Shown: positions 1-11,546, counted from the stretch's first letter. The stretch is 64,000 nt of DNA from Trichostrongylus colubriformis (GCA_963978905.1 OZ022258.1:41338591-41402590), one strand, 5' to 3'. The notes: generated from the sequence alone by a model not told the origin. Numbers and translations are program-made.

Positions 1-111
1 GAATTAATAGGCGACCATGCATTGGATACAGTGCTCAGTTGCTTTCTACGAAAAAGTTTGACAATTCTTATACATTGTAGAATGCTGCTATCTCTGAGCT
101 TCATCCGATAT

Positions 112-905
112 TGTTTGCTTGAATGATTCTGAAGCTCTTGAACTTCTTATATTTATTTATTGATAAGCTTTCGGCATTAATGCCTTCCTCAGATCTTAAA
201 CATTTCACATACAAATAGTTGCACTGCAGTTAACACATCACTGAAGCATACCAGGAATCGAGGGTGACCTAGCGGCGCGATAGAGTAAATGAAAAATGAG
301 ACGCTCCTCCACTCTGAGACAAAGGGGGGTCTTACTGATTACTCTATTAGCCTCAAAAGATCACGTAGCTCTTCTTTTGCGTTGATTTCTGGTCTGATTC
401 GGCGTATTTCCCGCGCTTCCATAATCTTCCTTTCCAGGGGTCGTACCAGATGTCTATGGAGGACTTTTACATCAAATGATGGTGCATCCTGGTTTACATG
501 TTTTAGGGTACGGTGTCTGGAAAAACTGCTATGCGGATAAGCAGCGGGATTGGTCAACGCTCTTCTGTGTTCGTCCAAGCGAATCCTCAAGTGTCTCGCG
601 GTCTCCCCTACGTACTTCTCTCCACACCCTCTGCATCGGATTAAGTAGACTGTGCCTTGAAGTTCACAAATTTTCTCCGATGTGCAGTATCGGCAAGAGT
701 GCGCATGGCACTTCCTTTCATAAGGCCGTGACGATGTGAACAGATCCTTCAATGTGGGGGGGAGGTCGAAACACGAGTCGAATGGGAAGTTGGGAGTCCT
801 TCATGACATAACCCTCACAGTGCCTTTCGTGAATGACAAAGTGGCACGTGAGGTGAATTATAAATATAAGAAGTTCAAGAGCTTCAGAATCATTCAAGCA
901 AACAA
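112..905 (-). mobile_element. Penelope-like retroelement fragment (3' part)
   Basis: This stretch holds the endonuclease end of a Penelope-like element, read on the minus strand. Its outer edges carry a roughly 45-bp inverted match (112-156 against 858-905). Inverted or tandem terminal segments are typical of this class. The reverse transcriptase part is absent, so the copy is 5'-truncated and cannot move on its own. The exact borders are uncertain. Confidence 0.6.
339..752 (-). CDS. GIY-YIG endonuclease domain of a Penelope-like element (partial)
   Basis: The 137-residue reading frame has the layout of the GIY-YIG nuclease that ends Penelope-like polyproteins. Cysteine pairs near the N-terminus are followed by VYLIRCRGCGEKYVGET, with GIY/YIG-equivalent YLI and YVG, then R and EH residues, and a final helix with an ELRDLLR-like end. 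In the family this domain nicks target DNA for target-primed reverse transcription. The reverse transcriptase expected upstream is missing, so this is a remnant. A related but diverged copy lies at 41.1-42.4 kb. Confidence 0.7.
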   Translation of the reverse strand: MKDLFTSSRPYERKCHAHSCRYCTSEKICELQGTVYLIRCRGCGEKYVGETARHLRIRLDEHRRALTNPAAYPHSSFSRHRTLKHVNQDAPSFDVKVLHRHLVRPLERKIMEAREIRRIRPEINAKEELRDLLRLIE

Positions 906-1590
906 TTCTTATACAGTTGTGAACCAGATCTTCAAATAAAAAGAATCGTCCAAAGAACTTTGTGTTTTTCGTATTTCCATACATTGATGCTGTTCCGCCA
1001 AAGATATATACTCTCTAAAGTTCAAAATTAGTAACTCCAAACGAACTGAAAACTGCCGCCACTTTGCTCCGCACCCCTTTTGGCACGCTCACCTTACCCT
1101 GGTGGATGAAAATTTGAGGGGATCTGTCTATCATCTCGATAACTTTTTCAAACTAATTCGTGAGCAGCCATGGCTGGATGGTTTTCACAAAGCAGTGATA
1201 AAGTCGCGCAAAATAAAGTCGTCAAAAAATAGATAATAAAATAAAGTCAAATAAAGTCGTCTATGAACCTGTAGTGAGATCTCAGGTCAGAGCGAAATTC
1301 TTTGCAATCAGAGTGTTACCCTACATAAATAAAATATTCAAACAACATACGTTACACTTGTCTCTTGGTTCATTTCGTAGAAAAGCCATTAAGTTAGTCA
1401 ATGCGGAAAATTCTTTAAAAAACAATGCGTGATTTGGATTTGCTCTCATCACTTACTGGTCTTGTTCAGATGTACCGAATCCGATTCACCTCAGTATCGT
1501 ACCTATGTTTAAATTTCCTCTATCGGATTGTTCATCATTCGAAATCTACTTCACTTCATTGTAATATCCACGCAGATATTCTGCGTCTAT
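906..1590. other. Gene-free stretch
   Basis: No reading frame with plausible splice signals and no RNA gene was recognised here. The stretch is AT-rich and runs into a simple repeat. Confidence 0.4.
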
Positions 1591-1620
1591 GAATAAATAA
1601 ATAAATAAATAAATAAATAA
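1591..1620. repeat. (ATAA)n microsatellite
   Basis: About seven uninterrupted 4-bp units. The same motif recurs at 20.78-20.84 kb. Confidence 0.9.
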
Positions 1621-1706
1621 ACTCTCACGATCAGTTCATTTAATGCTGTGGACACTGTATTTTGAATGGTATAATGACCAATAGTAAAACGTACAGTGCG
1701 AAATTT

Positions 1707-2485
1707 CTAGCGAAGAGGAAGAGCGTTTCCAACCTTTGACATGAACTCACTCTTGTTTTGTCCACTTTCGACTCCATCTTCGATATCCTTGCCAACCGCC
1801 GCCTCATTGTGTATTGATTCATTGATAGGTTCCAGATTTGTGCCTTCCTCGATTGTGATCTCGCTGGCGCTCTTCTCTACCGTTTGCTGTAGTTCGTTGT
1901 CTTTTGACACAATCATGGATGTATTCACAGTTTCCGTTCCTGGCGTGGCATTCGGGCTTGTATCATCGGCGTAGCGGTTCGTTGAACTACTACTCTCTTG
2001 CCCTTCTAGGGCTTCCTCCTCGACAATACCTGACGCATCGCCCACATCTGATCTCTTGGCAGTCTCTAAAATGGTGCTATTCATGACAGCTGCTAGTAAC
2101 TCTTCATGTGATGCTGCTTCGACTGAATCTTGTTGACCACTCGATTCATTTACCGCCTTATCATTTACAGAAGGCAAAAAATCGGTCTTTGGAATTGTGG
2201 CATTTTCATTGTCAACTTCTGGTACTTCATGGTGATCTTTCTCCACTGAATTTGCAGAATCGCTCGTTCCACTTACAACCTCGCCATGCGTAGATGTCGA
2301 CAAATCATCATAAGACTGCTTTTGCATCGTGGTATTTATGGACGGCCCCACGGTGACTTTGTTCTCTGCAGCACCAGGCATTGCCTCTTCATATTTCTCC
2401 ATCGATTCCGAGGTCACCGATTTCGGACCACCTTCTGCATTGGCATCATCGTTTGGGAACCGGGCAGGCATTCCAGGCAGGCTCT
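1707..2485 (-). CDS. Ser/Thr/Glu-rich exon, probable 3' part of the lustrin-domain gene
   Basis: This is an open frame of about 260 codons that starts at a good acceptor (TTTCAG, exon from 2485) and ends at a stop near 1707. The product is hydrophilic and low in complexity, rich in S, T, E, N and D, with several N-x-S/T sites. It shares the motif VEEEALEG with VEEDALEG in the exon at 6357-7465, and the overall composition matches, so both probably belong to one gene or came from one duplicated exon. The phase (one base needed from the previous exon) does not join directly to the exon ending at 6357, so at least one exon between them is unassigned. An overlapping frame at 1640-1822 holds a hydrophobic run but lacks a clear splice route. 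Confidence 0.5.
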
Positions 2486-2519
2486 CTGAAATGTAGGTTT
2501 GAATCACACCTGGCTTCAT

Positions 2520-3310
2520 GAACGTTTAATCTATGTGGCTTCCCTACCAGCATCAAAATAAATCAAGTATTGAAGATGCCGCATTACGTGATTTCTAGGT
2601 TTACTCTATCGAACGAAGTCTACAGTTGCTTAGAAAGAGCCCAGAGATTGAAACATACGGTCCTGGTAAAGCATTTTGGACATGCACGCCCGCCTCTGAC
2701 TTTAAAATGGAATCGATAATTGAATGAGATCAGTAACTAGGAAAATAGTAGTTGATGTGATGGGGCCTGATCGTCGAACCACTGATGTGAAAGCGGTGCC
2801 CTTGTCATTAGTCTATTTTCGCCCATGCTCTACTGTGATATGGACTGTGGTTTGAAAGTGTGCTATCGAGTCAACACTTGCACTTCAGTGATATCAAGAT
2901 CTCTCACAGCAGCTCTCCCTCTGTCATGTCCACTATGAAACCGGAGCCTAGCACAAAAGGCAGTAAGTGGGGGGGGGGTTGACAAGATCTCGCATCGCGA
3001 CGTGCGAGATGGCTGGGGTCTGTGAGAAGTACGTGTAACTGCATAAGAAGATCTGCGACGGTGTCCTACGACTATTTTCGTTAATTTCACTGCGGAATTA
3101 GGTTTATTTCCATATTAGTTTCATCCTATCAAGTAACTCAACGTCTTCAGTATACCACTGATATATGATATCGTTTTGCATGGATCTATTCCATTTCCTG
3201 TGCTAGATATCATGCTTATCTGCATCACACTGTAAAAGAAAAGTTCGAGGGAAGCAGGTTCAGATGCCAAAAGTTTCTTTAGATTTCCTTTCTATTAAAT
3301 ACGGGTCAGT
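2520..3310. other. Gene-free or intronic stretch
   Basis: Nothing coding was supported. There is a G10 run near 2970 and a short 7-bp-stem hairpin near 2990-3010. It probably lies in an intron of the minus-strand gene. Confidence 0.35.
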
Positions 3311-3311
3311 A

Positions 3312-4835
3312 AGGCACACCATGCAATAAATTAATTGTTCACTTTCTTGGGGCGAGTAGGACCTTAGATTACTGCGCAGGCTGCGCCTTTGTTGCAGCTG
3401 CACGGAGCACCATCATGGTGTTGTGCCTGCTCGAACACAACCGAGCCACGTCTACTCAACCAAATCACCCCTGGCCATAGACGAACGAATTTCTAACGCG
3501 GAAGTTGCATTCATCACCGAAATGGCTGTTTCATTGAATCACCTTCTCTTGCAACAAGTTTCATTCTCCACGTGAGTATCACACTGGGAATTGTTCGTCT
3601 AAGGCTAGGTATGATTTGGCTGGGTGGGTGTGGCTTGGTTGTGTTTGAGCAGGCACAACACCATGAAGGTTCATCGTGCAGCCGCAACAAAGGTGCACTG
3701 TGAGCAGTTATCTAAGGATCTATTGGGTCACTCCGTAAGTAGTGTCGCTTTTTTTTCGAGCAAAATTTTTTCTCATAAAGTTAGTTTAAAGTTAAAGAAT
3801 AAAGTAAAAGAATAAAGAATAATAAAGAATAAAGTTAAAGTTTGTGTGGGATCTTATATATCTTACGAAAGAGATTTTTCTTCCTACAAAAGGACATGAT
3901 TATTTTTTGTCCGCCATATTGGAGCCGATCTTCAGGCTGGCAGAGTGGTTGACTTAGTCGACAAAAATTGACCAAACCAGCAATTAATTAAAACACTACC
4001 TTTCACTTCGGAAAAATTGATGAATCATGTGTCTCGTACTTAGCCCCGACCTCTTCTATAAGTTCCACCAATCGATTGCTTGAGTGGTCGCCTCGCACGT
4101 TTTCTAGCTCTGGTTTTTTCGCCACAACTCGGTGATTTTTGACAATTTCTTCAAACCACGGCAAGGAAATCTTCTCAAATATTTAGTTCAAAGAAGGGTG
4201 AAATGTCAAGTAGAGGTAATGGGTAGTGATGGGGAAGCATAATTTATCGGATTTCTTGAATATCTGTTGAAAAAATAAATTGTGAAATAATGTCATCTGG
4301 GCCCCTGTGACATGGTTTTGACATCCGCTCTGAATCACAGCCAAAACAAAATTAGGACAGATTTTCGATAGAGCAGAGAAAACCCTTACGGATGGTCCCC
4401 GAAGCAATGCTGAGCAAGGGATTTAAAACGAAAAAATCCGTTTTGAATTAATATGAGTGCTCTCGAAAAAAGAAATTCAAAAAATAATAACGAATAATCG
4501 ACCAAACAATTGTTGGAAATTGTAGAATCGAGGCCAAGTAAGGCACACACAATTGGTAGATTTTCCTTGAGGAGATATCATGTTTTAATTCATTGCCGGT
4601 TTTGTCAATTTTTGTCAATTGGACCTACCTCTTTGCCAGTCTGAAAGTTGGCCACTTTTCAACAAATCCAAAAATCGTTTACACAATGTTATAGAGCAGA
4701 AAAATCGCTCTCGAACGATGTGTAAATGCTGCACAAACTTGTGAATCTATCAGAAAAATTTTCCTTCGAAAAAAAGCGACACTACTTATGGAATGACCTA
4801 ATAGTTCCCCAAGAAAGTAAACCACTAATCTGATT
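3312..4835. mobile_element. Foldback element split by a mariner-type insertion
   Basis: A left arm (about 3312-3490) is the imperfect reverse complement of a right arm (about 3592-3722). The right arm resumes after a TA-flanked insertion at 4804-4835. Arms of about 150 bp around a 100-bp centre make this a non-autonomous foldback element. The superfamily is unknown. Confidence 0.65.
3723..4801. mobile_element. Tc1/mariner-type non-autonomous element
   Basis: The ends form inverted repeats of about 36 bp, beginning TTGGGTCACTCCGTAAG on the left and the reverse complement of TTAGGTCATTCCATAAG on the right. They are flanked by a TA target duplication (3721-3722 and 4802-4803). The 1,079-bp interior has no transposase frame, so it would need to be moved in trans. 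It sits inside the right arm of a foldback repeat. Confidence 0.8.
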
Positions 4836-5200
4836 ATCGTGCGATGAACCTTTGAAGGGAGTATGCTGTGCTAGGATGTTGGAAGTGACTTATGTAAAAC
4901 CTAGAAAATGAAGAAAGGAAACCTATAAAACTCGAGGCACCCAAAAACTATTACAAAAGAAATCATTCTAGTGAATTCTCGCGACTTCAGTGTGAGGACC
5001 ACAACAGTCAGGTTCATTGTTCCTCTGCTTCTTTTTACATTCTCTTTCGCAATTATTAATTACTCTTCTCTCGCAATTACATTTCCCATCGAGTATAGCC
5101 ATCCGTACGTGCAGCACGTCATATACCATCAAAACCGTAAATGTGGGATTCCTAAATTAACTCTTGCCCTGAATTGAGCGCTGATTTTCTTTCCAAATAC

Positions 5201-5328
5201 CTTGTACTCATCTGCTAGATGCAACGCGCTTCTCTTTGAAAAAAGGATTCTGATTAGCGGATCTAACACGCACCTATGCTGTAAAATTCCAAATGGGGCT
5301 TCAAACAAGTTCTCATCCAATTTCACTT
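5201..5328 (-). CDS. Possible unassigned exon Y
   Basis: The frame is open between an acceptor (GCGCAG) and a donor (GTATTT), and codes for about 42 residues including the run APFGILQHR. The family was not recognised. The phase (one base needed before, none left after) does not join it simply to neighbouring candidate exons. Confidence 0.25.
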
Positions 5329-5560
5329 CTGCGCAGAGGGAGGGGTCTTGCGTGTACTCATAATCAGATTACATTAGCACACTGGATTACGAGTGCATTA
5401 GCGACAGAACGACTTAACGACTTTGGTCAACTTGGCTGCTAAAAGCCTCCGAACTGTCAGAAGGTAAGACAAAGAAAAGAAGCATTATGCTCTGTCAGAA
5501 AAAAATTGGATTTGGAAAAAAAATGGGATTTTGAAAATTCGATTGGAAAATAAGAGTTAC

Positions 5561-5890
5561 CTGACATCGCAAGCAAACCATGGGTATTCGAAGGCGTAGT
5601 CAAATATTATAATTTTATGGGCGATGAAGCAATCGAAGTTGTTCGGTCGTATATTGGATAGACCATACCTTCTATTGGGCAGGTGCACAATTAATGCGGC
5701 TTTTTTCAACAATTTATCGAAATACCTGCACGTTACCCCTACTACGCCTACTGAATGATTTGCAGGGACCAGCCGATGTGAGAGACAGACGAGTCTTGTA
5801 TTAACACATTGTCTACGAAGATGGGAAGCTCGCTTAATCCAGTGCATCAGTTCAGGGTTTGATCGCCAGGCCATGTAATTCACGGTGGCG
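5561..5890 (-). CDS. Possible unassigned exon X
   Basis: An open frame of about 108 codons ends at a GTAACT donor. The residue mix looks protein-like, but no family was recognised and the 5' border is unclear. It may belong to a gene nested in, or shared with, the long minus-strand transcript. Confidence 0.25.
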
Positions 5891-6356
5891 CCACTTGACC
5901 CTTACCATATGTGCTAGTGAAGGGCAAGTACCTCTACAATATTTAGCGGAGATGAGACGCATTCTCGAAAAAAAAAGTTGGCTGTTCAGCACCTCACGTC
6001 TGTGTGGAAAGCAATGAAACGTGCGCATAATACTAACGAAATCTTACCTTCTGCCCTATTGTTTCCCCGTTTCATGCATTCTCGTTCACATTCCAATTTA
6101 GTTCGAATTGTTGACGATTCCACAACACGATCTCCTAGAACCAAGCGTAATTATTCCCAGTTCTGCTGGGAGAAGCAAAAAAAAAGCAATCGAAGGCAAC
6201 CTGGACAGTATCCCCATGGATAGTACTCGCATTCGCCTTTTTCATTAAGATACCATCGAATTGTCGGTTGGGTATCCAGAGAATCGGAACGACATCGGAA
6301 TCTGAATGTTTTTGGAGGTCAAGCAGGGACGGTGATTTCAGGAATGCACCACTTAC

Positions 6357-8525
6357 ATGTATGGTTGTCTTTCGCAAGAATACGTCGTTTGTTCTTCTTC
6401 GATTAATGAAGTCCCATTTTCTATATATCCTATTATATCTGTTAGTATTTGATCATTATCCAAATCATTCGAATCACCCGTAGTCTCGTTGTTGGGAGAA
6501 CTCACATCGACAGCTTCAACAGAGACAGTCTTCTCAGCCGCTTCGTCCCCACTCGCAGCAGTTTCACCCACACAATCAGGCGAGCTTGAAGTGGCTTCAT
6601 TTCGTTCTGTATCGATGAGTGGCTCGTTAGATGTTGGCTGGTTGCTATTCAGGGTTGGCACAACTTCACTATTCGTGTCAGCCAGATTAGGCTCTTCGAT
6701 CGAGGCCTCCACCGAATCCGTTTTCGTGGAATAAGCATTGGCCTTATCCTCTACCGGGTCAGATGAACCTTCCAGAGCATCCTCTTCGACTGCATTTTCC
6801 AAAGCAGTGGCGTTTGAAGTCATCGACGGGGGATCCGCGATGAAGACAGGGCTAGATGTAACAACAGCGGTTTTAATTTGCGTTTCTATATCACCAGAAC
6901 TGTTCCGAGGGTGCATAAGCTGTGGCACCGATGTGGATGTCCGCTGTTCCTCAAGCAATCCATTGTCCCCTTTCTGATAGCTGCTGCTCTCCTCCTCACT
7001 TGCCATAGTCGACTGTGCAGTGATGTTTGATTCAGCTACAGCTACTCCAACAGTCGCCTCTGGAGCATCTGTGGGAGCGCTTTCCTTCTCAGACGTCACT
7101 TCGGGTGGAGATGTTTCGTCGAAATTCTCATCATCCGCAGAAACATTTATTGAATTGGTCTCGTTGTAGAGGTTGTTCGGTGCAGGAAATGATGATGGAC
7201 TGTCTGCTTCGATTGTGGTAATGGATCTTTCATTAGAATTAGTCGTAGGTGCATAAGAATCAGTTTCCGTTTCGACTGCTTGATCAGGAACAGACGTTAT
7301 GGGTAATGAAGGGCAGGGAGGGGTAGCGGTAGCAGTTACTGGTTCTGGAGAGCCCTTTCGGTCCCATATTGGATCAGCATGCTTTTCATTATCGTGTCCG
7401 TACAACAGACGAAGTTCCGTTCGATTCGCACAGCAGATGCCCATCGATGGAGTGAGCAAAGAATCCTGAATTAGATCAAATCATCACCTGAATTGAATAA
7501 ACCATATTTCAGCTTGCATCGCTTACTATATGCAGCAGGATTGTGAATAAATCCTCCTATTATCTCTGGGTTTGTAGTGAAACTAGGAAACAGTGAAGAG
7601 ATACATGAGAACCCCGAGCTTTTCAGGATCACATGTGAAATAAAGACCACGGTATGCTTGCCCAAGTTATATAGCACCGGCGCCGCATTTTCCGATGGTA
7701 TGAAAGAAGGAAGGCTTTAGTACGCGAGAAGAAAAAGAAAATTTTGAGTCAGACACAGGCTCCAAGTGTGGTGCTGATTGCGTGCAAGAGAGTATTCGTC
7801 TTGAAAATGGGGGAAAACGAAGTGAAAAGTCCTTTTTGAATTGAGTAACCAATATTCGACGAATTTTTTGTCGTTTTTTAGAAATCAAAAATTATTTTTA
7901 GTTTTCAAAAAATTTTGTTTATTGGCTTCCGACGTATAAATAACAACAGCTTCACTTTTTTGCGTGCGTGAATATAACGATTTTAGCAGATCTTCAAAAA
8001 CGATGAGCATGACTATGGGCAATTCTTCCTTTACAACAGTTGGGTCGTTCATCGCCTTCACATAACTTCCACCCAGTGAGTTCGAAGAGCTGAATGTATA
8101 TGAAAATATGATGCAATGATTCACCTGCATTTCACAATTGAAACCCTTCGGACATCCTCTAGCACATGGAAACGCATCGTTGAGTTCCATCAAAGGCGGC
8201 TGCCCATCAGTACACATGGGAAAGGAGACATGAGGAGGCACTGAAACAGGCAGTGTATTCAGGGCTGAATGGCTCCTTCGAGACAGCGACCCTTTTTTCA
8301 GTATCTTTTAGAATCGCAAAGGAGTTAGCGCGAGATATGGGTGTACAGATCGGATTAAAGAAAGGACTTTGAATTATGTGTCTCGTTGCGCTTTAATTTT
8401 ATCAGCTCAAAAAGTACCCCCGTAACGCCCTCTCGGTTTGAAACGAGAAATAATGTATAGAACTCTATGATAGAATAATGCTTACCAAGAATGCATAGCA
8501 CAGCCACCGATAGGTGATGTAGCAT
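6357..8525 (-). CDS. Secreted lustrin-type Cys-rich, Ser/Thr/Glu-rich protein (5' exons)
   Basis: Three exons fit in phase: 8525-8486, 8240-8125 and 7465-6357, with donors GTAAGC, GTGAAT and GTAAGT. Exon 1 codes a start and hydrophobic signal peptide (MLHHLSVAVLCIL). Exon 2 and the start of exon 3 carry the Cys pattern C-x2-G-x-P ... C-x3-CPKGFNC ... GICC, as in lustrin-type Cys-rich repeats of nematode secreted proteins. The remaining roughly 350 residues are acidic and rich in S, T, E and P with many N-x-S/T sites, suggesting a glycosylated extracellular stalk or matrix protein. The start was chosen because it opens the signal peptide and is followed 40 bases later by a donor. Downstream exons probably include 2485-1707. 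The function is unknown; cuticle or surface secretion is only inferred. Confidence 0.65.
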
Positions 8526-8539
8526 GATAAAGCTCTAAT

Positions 8540-8720
8540 TGTCCGTGGCGCTAATATCTACAGGTCCGATCTTCAGCGGCATCTGATTTGTCGTCATTTC
8601 CAGCAGGAATCTCATTGTTAGAGATGTTCTGCGTAAATGTCTCCCCGGAATCCTCGCAAGGATTAGCGCCCAACGAAGACAGGTCTGTTCGACTGCAGAA
8701 AGCAACACTGCTGGAACATT
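8540..8720 (-). other. Possible 3' exon of an upstream minus-strand gene
   Basis: A short acidic frame ends close to the start of the lustrin-domain gene. Two alternative acceptors (TTCCAG, TCTGCAG) precede it. It is too short and ambiguous to call as a gene. Confidence 0.15.
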
Positions 8721-9126
8721 GAGATATAAATACAAGAGAAAAAAAATGAAAAAACATAAGCACATGGGAAGTTGGAAAAAAACTAGGCGTTCCAAAATAA
8801 ACTGTGGAGTAGCGAGAAGCCATATGAAGCCAAGAAAAGGGATAAAAGGTTCTGGGTTTTGGAGAATTTTAACATGCTTTTGTGATTCCATTTCAAATGG
8901 AAACACGCCGGCAAAAACTGGATCACTCTTTTCGACGTTGCACTCCCTATCAAGCCTAGTGTCGTGAGCGAAATAAAAAATATAGAACGATGATTGGTTT
9001 CTGCTGCGAATGCCACATAGTTTTTCAATAATTCAAAGTTTTCAAATATGTAAGCAACTGATTGAAGACAGAAATACGGGAGACAGACGAGAAATTGATT
9101 GGTGACCGCGTGAAAGGTCCACACGC

Positions 9127-9400
9127 GTGTGTGGCGATTGGTCAAATTTTCGCTCTGCTACTCCCGAGTGTGTGGCGATTTTTCGCTTAGCGACGTCGCA
9201 CTCGCGGCGCCGTCAGTGTGACTTGTTGGGAATTCCGCTCAAGACGCAGTGGGCTGGTACCGTGAAAGATCTTCAGAGATTGCGGGTTGAAAGCTTCGGA
9301 AGTTCGCCTATGTTTGTTGTTACTGTTTCGACAGATAAGCTGTAAACGACTCGTACTCGCCGCGGGCGGCTGCGCGAAAATTCTGCAAATCGCCACACAC
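9127..9400. mobile_element. Short inverted-repeat element (MITE-like)
   Basis: GTGTGTGGCGATT occurs at 9127-9139 and 9168-9180, with its reverse complement at 9388-9400. The interior contains a GC-rich patch that recurs in diverged form near 40.64-40.74 kb, so it is a dispersed repeat. Confidence 0.5.
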
Positions 9401-9429
9401 CCTTCGTTCCCATACCGAATCGTTGTTAG

Positions 9430-10335
9430 CCACACATGTTTTGAATGGGTGTAACCCTTGCCGTATTTGGCCTATCCAGCCACACATAATCGTCAGATAA
9501 TGTGACGATGAAAGAGCAAAACTCACAGAAGAGGGTTAAAGAAAAAGTGATAGGTCCGTTTTGCATGAAGAGTGACCGCAGGATCGTTCTCATAATAACT
9601 CAGAGAGTGAGGGAATGGACTGCTTCATGGGACTTGTCAATTAATTACAGTAACGGCTAACAATCTGCAGATAAAATGTACGGCTCTATTGCTACCATCT
9701 GCGGATGAAGTAAAGGGCTCTGTTTCAAAAACTTGTGCTAATGTGGAGACCTTGAGGTGAAGGTCTTCATATTACTACAAACAAATCTGAAGTTCACGTT
9801 CAGATTGACCTAGTTATAACCGACTGATAAAAAAGGCTTCTTTTGTGCTTTTCACTATTTTTCGATCAGAGAACCGAAAATACTTTAGAACTATGTGATG
9901 CCTACACAGTACCTCACTTAAATAATTATTGCTCACGAGTATGGAATGCTACTATCACGAAGGGTGTGTCCAGGATAATAGAATTACCAGAGACTTTTAC
10001 CAGGCTGACGTACCTACGAGCTTACCAGGAACTGCATAATTTGTCCCAGCTTACGAAGAACCAATGAAAATGCCTAGGATCGATGAGGTTAAGTAGGAGG
10101 AGATTGATCGATGACCTCACCTTCGAGAATTCCTAAATGATTCCACTATCTGGCATGTACCCACAGCCATGAATGCTTCTACCGCCGCAGTGCTGAAAAT
10201 CGCGTTCTAACGTGAATCCGTTCATTCAGAAAAACCTCCATAACACCATTCACAGAATCGTTTGGCAGATTTCGAAAGCTGATTTGACACAGCATCCAGA
10301 AACACGTCTGATAATAAAAGTCTCGTTGCAAATGG
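9430..10335. other. Gene-free stretch before the tRNA array
   Basis: No gene is supported. The last few bases before 10357 resemble the 3' end of a worn-out tRNA-Leu unit followed by the array spacer, so the array once extended further left. Confidence 0.4.
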
Positions 10336-10419
10336 CCACTTCGACCCACTGGCGCTCAAAGTTTGGAAAGCTTTGTCTTTTTATAGCCATTTGGGGAATA
10401 TCGAATGTGAATAGGATGT

Positions 10420-10502
10420 AGCGTGATGGCCGAGTGGTTAAGGTGTTGGACTTAAGTTCCAATGGACGTAAGTCCTCGTGAGTTCGAACCCCACTCGCGC
10501 TA
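10420..10502 (+). tRNA. tRNA-Leu(TAA), array copy 1 (worn)
   Basis: Edge copy. It has C5T in the acceptor stem, C25T in the D stem and a G-to-A change that breaks a T-stem pair. A T5 run follows. Confidence 0.7.
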
Positions 10503-10564
10503 AACGTTTGGAAAGCATTGTCTTTTTATAGCTATTTGGGGAATATCGAATGTGAATGGGATGT

Positions 10565-10647
10565 AGCGCGATGGCCGAGTGGTTAAGGCGTTGGACTTAA
10601 GTTCCAATGGACGTAAGTCCTCGTGGGTTCGAACCCCACTCGCGTTA
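10565..10647 (+). tRNA. tRNA-Leu(TAA), array copy 2
   Basis: One 3' acceptor-stem C is changed to T. No T4 terminator lies in the following spacer. Confidence 0.85.
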
Positions 10648-10709
10648 TAAATTTGGAAAGCATTGTCTTTCTATCGCCATTTGGGAAATATCGAATGTGA
10701 ATGGGATGT

Positions 10710-10792
10710 AGAGCGATGGCCGAGTGGTTAAGGCGTTGGACTTAAGTTCCAATGGACGTAAGTCCTCGTGGGTTCGAACCCCACTCGCGCTA
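10710..10792 (+). tRNA. tRNA-Leu(TAA), array copy 3
   Basis: The acceptor begins AGAGCGA (C3A mismatch), shared with copy 51 at the other edge. A T5 run follows. Confidence 0.8.
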
Positions 10793-10854
10793 AAAATTTG
10801 GAAAGCGTTGTCTTTTTATAGCCATTTGGGAAATATCGAATGTGAATGGGATGT

Positions 10855-10937
10855 AGCGCGATGGCCGAGTGGTTAAGGCGTTGGACTCAAGTTCCAATGG
10901 ACGTAAGTCCTCGTGGGTTCGAACCCCACTCGCGCTA
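10855..10937 (+). tRNA. tRNA-Leu(CAA), array copy 4
   Basis: Anticodon loop CTCAAGT, no intron. This is the only CAA copy followed by a T5 spacer. Confidence 0.9.
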
Positions 10938-10999
10938 AAAATTTGGAAAGCGTTGTCTTTTTATAGCCATTTGGGAAATATCGAATGTGAATGGGATGT

Positions 11000-11082
11000 A
11001 GCGCGATGGCCGAGTGGTTAAGGCGTTGGACTCAAGTTCCAATGGACGTAAGTCCTCGTGGGTTCGAACCCCACTAGCGCTA
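11000..11082 (+). tRNA. tRNA-Leu(CAA), array copy 5
   Basis: The 3' acceptor strand reads TAGCGCT, which creates one mismatch. The spacer lacks a T4 run. Confidence 0.85.
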
Positions 11083-11144
11083 AAAGTTTGGAAAGCATTG
11101 TCTTTCTATCGCCATTTGGGAAATATCGAATGTGAATGGGATGT

Positions 11145-11194
11145 AGCGCGATGGCCGAGTGGTTAAGGCGTTGGACTTAACCCCACTCGCGCCA
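11145..11194 (+). pseudogene. tRNA-Leu pseudogene, array copy 6
   Basis: A 33-bp internal deletion joins the anticodon loop directly to the T-stem 3' strand. The anticodon arm, the variable arm and the B box are lost. The break lies at an AA shared by both sides. Confidence 0.95.
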
Positions 11195-11256
11195 AAAGTT
11201 TGGAAAGCATTGTCTTTTTATAGCCATTTGGGAAATATCGAATGTGAATGGGATGT

Positions 11257-11339
11257 AGCGCGATGGCCGAGTGGTTAAGGCGTTGGACTTAAGTTCCAAT
11301 GGACGTAAGTCCTCGTGGGTTCGAACCCCACTCGCGCTA
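11257..11339 (+). tRNA. tRNA-Leu(TAA), array copy 7
   Basis: Consensus sequence. The spacer after it has no T4 run. Confidence 0.93.
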
Positions 11340-11401
11340 AAAGTTTGGAAAGCATTGTCTTTCTATCGCCATTTGGGAAATATCGAATGTGAATGGGATG
11401 T

Positions 11402-11484
11402 AGCGCGATGGCCGAGTGATTAAGGCGTTGGACTTAAGTTCCAATGGACGTAAGCCCTCGTGGGTTCGAACCCCACTCGCGCTA
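11402..11484 (+). tRNA. tRNA-Leu(TAA), array copy 8
   Basis: G-to-A in the D loop (GTGATTAA) and T-to-C in the variable arm. A T5 run follows. Confidence 0.85.
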
Positions 11485-11546
11485 TAAATTTGGAAAGCAT
11501 TGTCTTTTTATAGCCATTTGGAAAATATCGAATGTGAATGGGATGT

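Noticed and set aside
8535..9145. Hydrophobic minus-strand frames of about 120 codons
   Set aside because: Two overlapping frames, Phe/Leu-rich from an AT-rich stretch, with no consistent exon structure.
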